A stretch of 14,114 bases of DNA from Candidatus Komeilibacteria bacterium (GCA_030591905.1 JAUVAE010000006.1:1-14114), one strand, 5' to 3'; numbered from the stretch's first letter, positions 1 through 4,713 are shown. The notes: a model not told the origin generated them from the sequence alone. Translations and numbers: made by a program.

Positions 1-54
1 GCTAGTGATGCTTTAGCAATAGCTCTTACTACCCTATATAGTAAGAAATATTGA
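1..54 (+). CDS. ruvC: Holliday junction resolvase RuvC, C-terminal end only
   Basis: The window opens inside a reading frame of 17 codons ending in TGA at 52-54. The visible peptide ASDALAIALTTLYSKKY matches the conserved RuvC tail, where a D-A-x-DALA-hAL stretch carries the last catalytic Asp. RuvC is the dimeric endonuclease that cuts Holliday junctions made and moved by RuvAB. Only the tail is present, so completeness cannot be judged. The -35 box of the following promoter overlaps the stop codon. The call rests on one short motif but it is a characteristic one. Confidence 0.72.
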   Translation, partial: ASDALAIALTTLYSKKY

Positions 55-79
55 CTCTACTTTTAAAATATGATTTAAT
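51..79 (+). promoter_or_regulatory. Sigma-70-type promoter ahead of the tRNA-Gly / GIY-YIG block
   Basis: TTGACT (51-56), a 17-nt spacer and TTTAAT (74-79) give a good -35/-10 pair. Expected initiation is near 86-88, just before the broken tRNA-Gly copy at 90. It was probably the original tRNA-Gly promoter. The intact tRNA now lies 356 nt further downstream, so it may be read from a long transcript that also carries the GIY-YIG ORF. Confidence 0.6.
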
Positions 80-89
80 AGATATTAAT

Positions 90-188
90 GCGGGTATAGT
101 ATAGTGGCTTATTACCTACCTAACGGTAGATAAACGTCAGCCCTGTCTGCCGTAGGCAGGTTTATCTGCCGTAGGCAGCCTTCCAAGC
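90..188 (+). pseudogene. Broken 5' half of tRNA-Gly carrying two small insertions
   Basis: Positions 90-115 are identical to the first 26 nt of the intact tRNA-Gly at 446-471. Homology resumes at 136-142 (GTCAGCC, the anticodon stem 5' side) and at 181-188 (TTCCAAGC, anticodon and stem 3' side). Extra blocks of about 20 nt (116-135) and 38 nt (143-180) interrupt it, the second falling within the anticodon loop. The 3' half (variable loop, T arm, acceptor 3' strand, CCA) is absent, so it cannot make a tRNA. It looks like a partial duplicate left by the insertion that brought the GIY-YIG gene. An assembly join of two strain variants is an alternative. Confidence 0.75.
116..178 (+). repeat. Cluster of small GC-rich palindromes inside the tRNA remnant
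   Basis: Three short hairpins occur here: CTACC-TAAC-GGTAG at 116-129, and CTGCC-GTA-GGCAG at 147-159 and again at 166-178. The last two are part of a direct repeat TCTGCCGTAGGCAG at 146-159 and 165-178. In addition, GATAAAC (129-135) is complementary to GTTTATC (160-166), so the cluster can fold further. They are far more GC-rich than the surrounding DNA. A related sequence lies before rnc at 12524-12545. This looks like a small interspersed palindromic repeat family. Confidence 0.7.
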
Positions 189-196
189 AGATAAAA

Positions 197-460
197 ATGA
201 AAGTGATGATAATTGTATATGCAATATATGACGAAATATTGAAAGAAGTTTATGTTGGACTAACCAATAATCTTTCTAGAAGAGTCAGAGAACATAAAAA
301 TGGTCATAGTAAATATACGAAAAAATTTAAAAGTATAAAATTATTTTATTCTAAAAAATTTACAGATTATAAGACGGCACGTGAATATGAAAAAAAGTTA
401 AAATCTGGTTATGGAAAAGAGTTTCTTAAAGAAAAATTAAAACAAGCGGGTATAGTATAG
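197..460 (+). CDS. Small GIY-YIG domain nuclease-like protein (UPF0213/YhbQ-like)
   Basis: This 87-residue protein is a single GIY-YIG domain, the usual size of the stand-alone YhbQ/UPF0213 family. Visible motifs are the YAIY strand at 8-11, YVG at 19-21, TNNLSRRVREH at 23-33 with the expected Arg, and the acidic stretch at 61-71 (REYEKKLKSG) holding the likely catalytic Glu. The alternative start at Met4 (206) gives MIIVYAIYD and fits the family's usual beginning better; neither start has a Shine-Dalgarno. Family members are structure- or repair-type DNA nucleases of uncertain role; related domains occur in homing endonucleases. The last codons and the TAG stop are supplied by the 5' end of the downstream tRNA-Gly, so the gene was probably truncated or fused there by insertion. 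Family call is confident; whether it acts as a mobility nuclease is inference. Confidence 0.85.
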   Translation: MKVMIIVYAIYDEILKEVYVGLTNNLSRRVREHKNGHSKYTKKFKSIKLFYSKKFTDYKTAREYEKKLKSGYGKEFLKEKLKQAGIV

Positions 461-521
461 TGGCTTATTACGTCAGCCTTCCAAGCTGAATACGGGGGTT
501 CGATTCCCCCTACCCGCTCCA
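446..521 (+). tRNA. tRNA-Gly (anticodon TCC)
   Basis: The sequence folds as a full cloverleaf. The acceptor strands GCGGGTA (446-452) and TACCCGC (511-517) pair over 7 bp. The anticodon stem TCAGC/GCTGA (473-477/485-489) encloses loop CTTCCAA with anticodon TCC at 480-482. The T stem GGGGG/CCCCC encloses TTCGATT. The discriminator T518 is followed by an encoded CCA (519-521). The D arm is weak (about 3 bp), as often in tRNA-Gly. It overlaps the last 15 nt of the GIY-YIG ORF. Its first half is duplicated at 90-188. No convincing promoter is seen immediately upstream. Confidence 0.96.
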
Positions 522-545
522 TCCTTCGCTCTACGAGCTTCGGAT
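521..545 (+). repeat. Imperfect palindrome abutting the tRNA CCA end
   Basis: ATCC (521-524) pairs with GGAT (542-545) and GCTC (528-531) with GAGC (535-538) around a TAC loop, with a TTC/TTC internal mismatch between the stems. It starts at the last base of the tRNA. It could be a processing hairpin or another small palindromic repeat copy. No function is claimed. Confidence 0.45.
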
Positions 546-561
546 AGCACAGCCACTCTAG

Positions 562-585
562 ACGCTTTATTCAAAGCGTTTTTTT
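562..585 (+). terminator. Rho-independent terminator after tRNA-Gly
   Basis: ACGCTTT (562-568), loop ATTC, AAAGCGT (573-579), then a run of T to 585. A perfect 7-bp stem with a U-tract, 41 nt after the tRNA. It ends the ruvC-proximal tRNA/GIY-YIG transcript and insulates it from the converging minus-strand operon. Confidence 0.85.
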
Positions 586-624
586 GTTTATCCTAATAAT
601 ACAAACCATTTCAAATTAAAAATG

Positions 625-666
625 AACAAAAATAAAAAGGAGTTCACATATTACATAGTGAACTCC
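625..666 (-). terminator. Rho-independent terminator of the radical SAM/peptide operon
   Basis: On the minus strand GGAGTTCAC (666-658), a 10-nt loop and GTGAACTCC (647-639) form a perfect 9-bp stem followed by CCTTTTTATTTTTG. It lies 25 nt past the stop of the Cys/Asp-rich peptide gene. This shows that the peptide gene is the last gene of its transcript. Confidence 0.88.
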
Positions 667-691
667 TCAGTTTAATCTGCCATTTTCCTGA

Positions 692-853
692 CTAATCATC
701 GCAACCATTATCACAATCGCAATTATCACAGTCAGAGCTATCACAATCACCACCCGAGTCACAACTATTGCCATCATCACAATCGTAGCAATTGCTACCA
801 TTTCCTAGAAGTCTTAATACTTCCATTTTATCAAAGTCGGGTTTCTTTTTCAT
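692..853 (-). CDS. Cys/Asp-rich 53-residue peptide, probable RiPP precursor
   Basis: An ATG (853-851) to TAG (694-692) frame encodes 53 residues. Residues 1-21 form a Cys-free leader with the helix-like stretch FDKMEVLRLLGNG. Residues 22-53 are a core made almost only of Cys, Asp, Gly, Asn and Ser. Its eight Cys are at 22, 25, 31, 37, 42, 45, 47 and 51; Asp total is 14, and seven of eight Cys are followed directly by Asp. A perfect AGGAGG sits 5 nt before the start, inside the final codons of the radical SAM gene, and a terminator follows. Known context: SPASM-type radical SAM enzymes often modify Cys-rich peptides encoded beside them, making Cys-to-carbon thioethers (sactipeptides, ranthipeptides). 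Inference: residues 22-53 are the modified core. Alternatives are a metal-binding peptide or a cluster-carrying accessory. I know of no named family with this exact pattern. That it is a real gene is well supported by RBS, coding pattern and terminator. Confidence 0.85.
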   Translation of the reverse strand: MKKKPDFDKMEVLRLLGNGSNCYDCDDGNSCDSGGDCDSSDCDNCDCDNGCDD

Positions 854-854
854 T

Positions 855-2159
855 TTAACCTCCTATTTTTAGGATTTTCTTACTCAATAAAGATTTGATA
901 ATCTTCTGAAACCCTAGGGATTTAAATGTATGAACATCCCCTGCTAACTTAATTAAAGAACTTTTATCAACTTTTTGCAAGTATAAAATAAAATTAAAAA
1001 GCTCTTCATTAATACGAGTAACATTGTTTTTATTTTTTATGCCGACAAGGTAAGTATCCTCTTCTTTTCTGTGTTGAATAATCCCATTCAATTCAACACA
1101 CATCTCTGGTGATAAAACAATTTGTTCTTGTGATTTTTTAATTTCACAAACAATTGGTTCTGTCATCCAAGGATCCTTAGCTTTTGGATCATTTAAGCTG
1201 CTAAAACCTTTTGCTGTTATTCTACAACCTCCTGCGCATAAATTTAAGGCTTTACAGTCCTGACACTCATCAGGAAGATAAACTCTTTTTCTCCAGTCAT
1301 TCATTCTGTTCCAAGATAAAGAGAACTCTTCTTCCAAAATATTACCATAATTATCAATGTTATGAGTACATGGTCTAATGTCTCCATTATTAGAAACCGC
1401 CATAGTAGTAACTCCAGCTTGGCATTTTCTTTTTAAGAAGTGAAAATCTCTTTTTAAGATATCTACTGGGAAAATACACTTTGGAATAGCCTCAAAGATA
1501 TCTACAGACATTCCTAACTCATCATGAATCCAAACTAAATCTTGAATTAATTGAATGACTTCTTGTTGCTGAAGAAAATTTTCAAAATCTGGACATAATA
1601 AATTCAATGCCATTGGAGTAGCCCCAAACTTTTTAATACCCAGACTTAAAAGATGTTTAGCAGTATTCCTAATATCAGATAAATTTTTACGATTAACAAC
1701 CATATTTACAGAAAATCTAAGCTTACTATCTTTTAAGAAAATTAACTTTTTCTCAAAGACATCATAATTACCATTACCTGTCATCGTTTTGTATAATTTC
1801 TTATCACAAGAAGGACAAGAAACTAAAAAACTCTTTACATAAACCATTCTATAATCTTGTAAAAAATCTTTTGTTAACAATACTAAGTTAGTATTAATAC
1901 TGACACTAATATTGTTTTTACCGAAGTATTCTACAAGATCTAAAACTAGTTCTTTTTCCATAAATGGCTCACCACCGGTAAGAATTACATTAAAAATTTT
2001 CAAACCAACTAACTTTTTAGCTATTTCCATGACTCTTTTTTTATCGGTTTGAAAATTTAAAAAGCATCTATCTTCATCATTATCAAGATGATAACAATGG
2101 GGACACTGAAAATTACACTTTTCAGTAATTTCTAATTGCACTGTAATCGGCGCCTTCAT
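855..2159 (-). CDS. Radical SAM/SPASM peptide-modifying enzyme with C-terminal RRE-like domain
   Basis: The 434-residue protein opens with a radical SAM core: CNFQCPHC with Cys15, 19 and 22 binding the SAM-cleaving 4Fe-4S cluster, and TGGEP at 61-65. A complete seven-Cys SPASM domain follows: Cys246, then G259-x4-Cys264, then Cys299-x2-Cys302-x5-Cys308-x3-Cys312, and Cys338, expected to hold two further clusters. Residues 350-434 (short beta hairpin, then INEELFNFILYL and two more predicted helices) resemble the PqqD/RRE winged-helix fold that binds RiPP leader peptides; that part is inference by pattern. Start is fixed by AGGAGGAG just upstream and by the family beginning (VQLEITEKCNFQCPHCYH). 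The next gene, one base beyond the stop, encodes a Cys/Asp-rich peptide, the likely substrate. The enzyme would act in the cytoplasm, forming thioether or other carbon-centred links. No transporter or protease gene is in the operon. Sulfatase-maturase-type activity is less likely because no sulfatase is nearby. Confidence 0.92.
   Translation of the reverse strand: MKAPITVQLEITEKCNFQCPHCYHLDNDEDRCFLNFQTDKKRVMEIAKKLVGLKIFNVILTGGEPFMEKELVLDLVEYFGKNNISVSINTNLVLLTKDFLQDYRMVYVKSFLVSCPSCDKKLYKTMTGNGNYDVFEKKLIFLKDSKLRFSVNMVVNRKNLSDIRNTAKHLLSLGIKKFGATPMALNLLCPDFENFLQQQEVIQLIQDLVWIHDELGMSVDIFEAIPKCIFPVDILKRDFHFLKRKCQAGVTTMAVSNNGDIRPCTHNIDNYGNILEEEFSLSWNRMNDWRKRVYLPDECQDCKALNLCAGGCRITAKGFSSLNDPKAKDPWMTEPIVCEIKKSQEQIVLSPEMCVELNGIIQHRKEEDTYLVGIKNKNNVTRINEELFNFILYLQKVDKSSLIKLAGDVHTFKSLGFQKIIKSLLSKKILKIGG
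859..864 (-). promoter_or_regulatory. Strong ribosome binding site of the Cys/Asp-rich peptide gene
   Basis: AGGAGG on the minus strand (864-859), 5 nt before the ATG at 853. It is embedded in the last Gly codons and stop of the radical SAM gene, whose TAA (857-855) is separated from the ATG by one base. The arrangement fixes the peptide start and suggests re-initiation or independent high-rate loading after the upstream gene. Confidence 0.85.
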
Positions 2160-2164
2160 AATCT

Positions 2165-2170
2165 CCTCCT
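2165..2170 (-). promoter_or_regulatory. Strong ribosome binding site of the radical SAM gene
   Basis: AGGAGG (2170-2165, continuing AG) stands 5 nt before the ATG at 2159 and decides the start. Most housekeeping genes in this window have no such site. Confidence 0.85.
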
Positions 2171-2189
2171 ATTTTTTATTTTTCATATC

Positions 2190-2218
2190 ATATTAACCCT
2201 TTAAATATAAATAGTCAA
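2190..2218 (-). promoter_or_regulatory. Promoter of the radical SAM/peptide operon
   Basis: On the minus strand TTGACT (2218-2213), a 17-nt spacer and TAATAT (2195-2190); an overlapping TATGAT lies at 2192-2187 with a longer spacer. Initiation would fall near 2182, giving a short leader of about 20-25 nt before the ATG. No operator-like palindrome is evident. Confidence 0.6.
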
Positions 2219-2235
2219 GATTTTAAAATTTAAAA

Positions 2236-2325
2236 CCGACCTTCTCTTCCATGACCACAGTTCTAATGTCCTCCCTAGGAGCTTCAGACGCTAAAATTTA
2301 TAAGTTAAAAAAAATCGTCGATTAA
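2236..2325 (+). other. GC-richer patch with a 24-codon ORF; possible gene remnant
   Basis: Between the two minus-strand transcripts lies about 60 bp of roughly half G+C, in clear contrast to its AT-rich flanks. On the plus strand ATG 2251 to TAA 2325 encodes 24 residues, with PTFSS readable in frame before the Met, and the terminator hairpin overlaps the stop. The 17 nt at 2221-2237 also occur before rpmF (11748-11764). It could be the tail of a deleted plus-strand gene, a tiny gene, or part of an RNA. No Shine-Dalgarno is present and I do not recognise the peptide. The rest of the 245-nt gap holds only the promoter and terminator listed. Confidence 0.3.
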
Positions 2326-2336
2326 GACGATTTTTT
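2307..2336. terminator. Bidirectional rho-independent terminator
   Basis: TCGTC (2315-2319) and GACGA (2326-2330) enclose GATTAA, with eight A on the left and six T on the right, so both strands read a stem plus U-tract. On the minus strand it ends the membrane-protein gene at 2405-2899; on the plus strand it would stop transcripts from the 2251 ORF. Confidence 0.82.
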
Positions 2337-2404
2337 AATATACTCAACTATAAAGAATTTCTAGATTAACACGATATTCTAAAATCTATAATAACTTTTA
2401 AAAA

Positions 2405-2899
2405 TTATAATTGATGTAATGCTTCTTTTACTCCAAAATTTAATAACTCTTTAAAACCAACTGAGTCAATTGAATAAACAATTGCAAAGGCACCAATAAA
2501 AATTAATACTGCTAGCCATTTAGTATATTTACCTCGTGTTCTCACAAATAATATAATAGATAAAACTGACATCAAACTTGGAAAAAGAGTTTTAATATCC
2601 CCAAATTGTACATAATAACCGGCCACATATTCTCCTTTAGAACCGAGAAATTCAGCTAAATTAAAATTGATTTTAAAAATTACGAAAAGGAGTTCTAAAA
2701 TAATAATAATTAGCATTGCCCAACTGGCCCACTTTGTTGATTTGCCCTCAGTACGATAAACCTGATAAATAACAGCTGGAAGTAATGACAAAATTATAAT
2801 CCATGGTACTTTCAAGATAATCCCTAATAAAATCCCAATTGCCAAAAGCAAACTTAAAATAATACATATCAGAGTAGCATATTTTGTTGGTTTAGCCAT
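2405..2899 (-). CDS. Small multi-pass membrane protein, function unknown
   Basis: The 164-residue protein is mostly hydrophobic, with about five membrane segments near residues 8-29, 32-48, 58-78, 107-121 and 128-147. Short positively charged loops hold two similar motifs, EGKSTKWASW (51-60) and RGKYTKWLAV (122-131), and the N-terminus has KPTKYATL, so the protein may contain a degenerate repeat of a helix-TKW/TKY-helix unit. No Cys, catalytic motif or signal peptidase site is seen. The start has only an AT-rich leader. It ends 68 nt before a good terminator and is transcribed separately from the radical SAM operon, so a role as exporter or immunity protein for the peptide is possible but unsupported. 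I do not recognise the family. Confidence 0.78.
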   Translation of the reverse strand: MAKPTKYATLICIILSLLLAIGILLGIILKVPWIIILSLLPAVIYQVYRTEGKSTKWASWAMLIIIILELLFVIFKINFNLAEFLGSKGEYVAGYYVQFGDIKTLFPSLMSVLSIILFVRTRGKYTKWLAVLIFIGAFAIVYSIDSVGFKELLNFGVKEALHQL

Positions 2900-2914
2900 T
2901 TTTTATAATTAATT

Positions 2915-2920
2915 ATTATA
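2915..2920 (-). promoter_or_regulatory. Possible -10 box of the small membrane protein gene
   Basis: TATAAT on the minus strand (2920-2915), only 15 nt before the ATG at 2899. A TTGACT lies upstream at 2954-2949 but the 28-nt gap is too long, so the pair does not form a standard promoter. The transcript would be nearly leaderless. Confidence 0.35.
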
Positions 2921-3048
2921 CTAAAAGTCTAACTCTATATTTCTATATAGTCAAATTGTTAGAATCAACCCTTTCTTATCATAGTAATTTTAAGTTTCCT
3001 TAATTTAGCTTAACTATAATAAAAATCTATAAGACAGGCGAATGCCTA

Positions 3049-3077
3049 TTGACAAAAATGTTATTTCAAGATATAGT
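3049..3077 (+). promoter_or_regulatory. Strong promoter of the SPFH protein gene
   Basis: TTGACA (3049-3054), 17-nt spacer, TATAGT (3072-3077): close to the sigma-70 consensus and the best promoter in the window. Initiation near 3084 would fall within the inverted repeat at 3081-3104. Confidence 0.75.
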
Positions 3078-3080
3078 AAA

Positions 3081-3104
3081 TTATTCAAAAAGTTTTTTGA
3101 ATAA
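3081..3104 (+). repeat. 11-bp inverted repeat in the SPFH gene leader
   Basis: TTATTCAAAAA (3081-3091) and TTTTTGAATAA (3094-3104) are perfect inverted copies separated by GT. The position across the expected transcription start favours a DNA-binding operator over an RNA hairpin, whose 2-nt loop would be tight. A shorter TTATTC/GAATAA pair also precedes the MEMO-AMMECR1 gene. Confidence 0.5.
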
Positions 3105-3121
3105 ATAAAAAGAAAGAAAAT

Positions 3122-3127
3122 AGGAGG
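3122..3127 (+). promoter_or_regulatory. Strong ribosome binding site of the SPFH protein gene
   Basis: AGGAGG at 3122-3127, 4 nt before the ATG at 3132, fixes the start and marks high expected expression. Confidence 0.8.
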
Positions 3128-3131
3128 AATC

Positions 3132-4535
3132 ATGAAAAATTTCGCAAAAAGCACAGGAGCATTTATAATTGCTCTACTTATGGTCGTAGCATTCTACGCA
3201 GTAATGCTACACACGGGAATAGCTAGTAAATCACTAGCTATGATTATAGGGGTTATTGGCTTTACAATATTTATTCTCTTCTCAACGAGAAAAAAGTCAG
3301 TCCCAATGGTAATAATTAGTGCAATAACATCGGCTGCACTATTTTATTCAATCTTAGGCATCAATATTTTAGGGAATAATCTAACAAATTTTTTAGCAAA
3401 AACTAACATACCGTGGCTAAATTACGGCATAATCGTAATAATAGCCCTTATTGTAGTAGCTATTGCTATTAGAATTTATAAATTTTTCGCTAAAATATAC
3501 ATTCTCTTGAAACCTGATGAAGCTCATGTGATTACTCATATTAATGGTAGTCAAATAGTTTATTCTGGAACTGACCTAGAAAAAAATCCATACCTACTTG
3601 GAAAAGAATATGGCGGAAACCATTATTTTGATTTTTCCAAAATGATATGGATGAAAATGTTTTTAGGGATGACAGTTCAGAAAACTAGACTAGATGATTT
3701 AAGAATTGAAATCAACGACATTCATGTCAAATCAGAATGCAAAGCCGAACTGCAAATTGGTCGTGCTGTATTTCACTTCTGTGTTTTAAAACCCCTAACA
3801 ATAGCCAGAAAATGGCCCGGGGAAGATATGGATATTGAAAGGTTTAAAACGGAAACCCTTGATATCATAGAAGAGAGCGTTGAAATCACTACTAATGAAT
3901 ATCCAATAGAAAAATTAGTTGGTGGAAATCTTGAAGTCAATAACACGTTCAAAGAAACATTAGAAAGTAAACTGGAAGAAGATTATGGTATCTCCATTAC
4001 CAACGCTAAGCTCTCTCAAGAAAGTGGACCAGCAGTTGATTTGGTTAAAAAAGTAAAACAAGAAAAACTACGCGGAAAATCAGAAGTTGCCACCCAAAAA
4101 GCTAATTTAAGCATTCAAGCAGCTAAAACCAAAACTCAAGAAAAAATCAACCTACTAAATCTCACCGAAGCTGAAGGTTCAAAGGCTGTTACTATCAAAA
4201 ATGCTGAAGCTGAAGCTGAAAAAATTGAAATAGCTGCCCTAGCTGAAGCTAAAAAAATTGTTGCTGAAGGTGGAGCTAAAGCTAAAGCACTATTAGAACT
4301 ATTAAAGGCTCAATCAGAACACAAAGATGTCTTTACGATTGGATCTATAGAAAAAATAGTTGCAGCAGATGCTAGTAGATTTCCAGAACTTACTACTATG
4401 TTTGGTGGCGGTGAAAAAGGAAAAGATCAAATCAATGGACTTTTAGAACTAATCCAAGCAAAATTAGGAGTAGAGTTTACTGATAAAAACTCTACTGGTA
4501 AAAATACTAGTGATAAACCTAGTGAAGAAAAATAA
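3132..4535 (+). CDS. SPFH/band 7 (flotillin-like) membrane protein
   Basis: The 467-residue protein has an N-terminal membrane part with about four hydrophobic segments (near 9-27, 34-51, 58-80 and 97-120). An SPFH-like domain of beta-rich character follows (about 123-300), beginning LLKPDEAHVITH, which resembles the P-x-EA-hVI opening of flotillins. Residues 303-395 are an Ala/Glu/Lys-rich coiled coil with AEAEAEKIEIAALAEAKKI, the flotillin hallmark. The C-terminus is Ser/Thr/Lys-rich and disordered. SPFH proteins form large rings at membranes and organise lipids or membrane proteases; many bacterial ones pair with an NfeD protein, which is not seen here. Usual flotillins have one hairpin or TM segment, so the four-segment anchor is unusual. 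The gene stands alone with a strong promoter and RBS. The fold call is confident; the cellular role is not known. Confidence 0.8.
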   Translation: MKNFAKSTGAFIIALLMVVAFYAVMLHTGIASKSLAMIIGVIGFTIFILFSTRKKSVPMVIISAITSAALFYSILGINILGNNLTNFLAKTNIPWLNYGIIVIIALIVVAIAIRIYKFFAKIYILLKPDEAHVITHINGSQIVYSGTDLEKNPYLLGKEYGGNHYFDFSKMIWMKMFLGMTVQKTRLDDLRIEINDIHVKSECKAELQIGRAVFHFCVLKPLTIARKWPGEDMDIERFKTETLDIIEESVEITTNEYPIEKLVGGNLEVNNTFKETLESKLEEDYGISITNAKLSQESGPAVDLVKKVKQEKLRGKSEVATQKANLSIQAAKTKTQEKINLLNLTEAEGSKAVTIKNAEAEAEKIEIAALAEAKKIVAEGGAKAKALLELLKAQSEHKDVFTIGSIEKIVAADASRFPELTTMFGGGEKGKDQINGLLELIQAKLGVEFTDKNSTGKNTSDKPSEEK

Positions 4536-4553
4536 TGTAAATGTCGAAATTAG

Positions 4554-4640
4554 AAGAGTCTCATCAGAGACTTATTGGAGGAAAATCAAAGTTAATCTAG
4601 CTTTTTAATTAAGCTAGAAAATAAAATGAATCAAACAATA
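4554..4640 (+). other. Structured intergenic stretch with two hairpins
   Basis: After the SPFH stop come AGTCTC-ATCA-GAGACT (4557-4572), a purine-rich GGAGG (4577-4581) with no start codon at the right distance, and TCTAGCTT/AAGCTAGA (4596-4603/4611-4618) with a 7-nt loop. With the terminator that follows they make three successive hairpins over about 140 nt. This could be an extended 3' UTR, a small RNA, or a cis-regulator. It matches no riboswitch class I can recognise. Confidence 0.4.
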
Positions 4641-4642
4641 GT

Positions 4643-4691
4643 GCCGTGGTAAACGTCAACTTCTAAAGGCGACATACCACGGCCTTTTTTT
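4643..4691 (+). terminator. Rho-independent terminator after the SPFH gene
   Basis: GCCGTGGTA (4643-4651) pairs perfectly with TACCACGGC (4675-4683), followed by C and seven T. The 23-nt loop is unusually long for a terminator and may fold further (GTC/GAC). Confidence 0.8.
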
Positions 4692-4713
4692 ACCCAAAAA
4701 TAATCCTTTCCCA

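Noticed and set aside
116..180. CRISPR array in the repeated TCTGCCGTAGGCAG stretch
   Set aside because: Only two 14-nt units with a 5-nt gap, no spacers of typical size and no cas genes.
90..445. Group I intron or self-splicing element within tRNA-Gly
   Set aside because: The downstream tRNA is complete on its own, so nothing needs splicing, and no intron core motifs were seen in the short interval.
692..853. Cys-rich peptide as low-complexity noise
   Set aside because: AGGAGG at ideal spacing, a start one base after the maturase stop, and a perfect terminator after the stop argue for a real gene.
855..2159. Radical SAM gene as the third member of the AmmeMemoRadiSam set
   Set aside because: It has a full SPASM Cys pattern and a peptide partner, is on the other strand and about 4 kb from the MEMO-AMMECR1 gene, with its own promoter and terminator.
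4626..4652. Eight-codon ORF (MNQTIVPW) running into the terminator, as an attenuator leader peptide
   Set aside because: No ribosome binding site at the right distance, no run of a single amino acid codon, and a terminator that needs no alternative fold.
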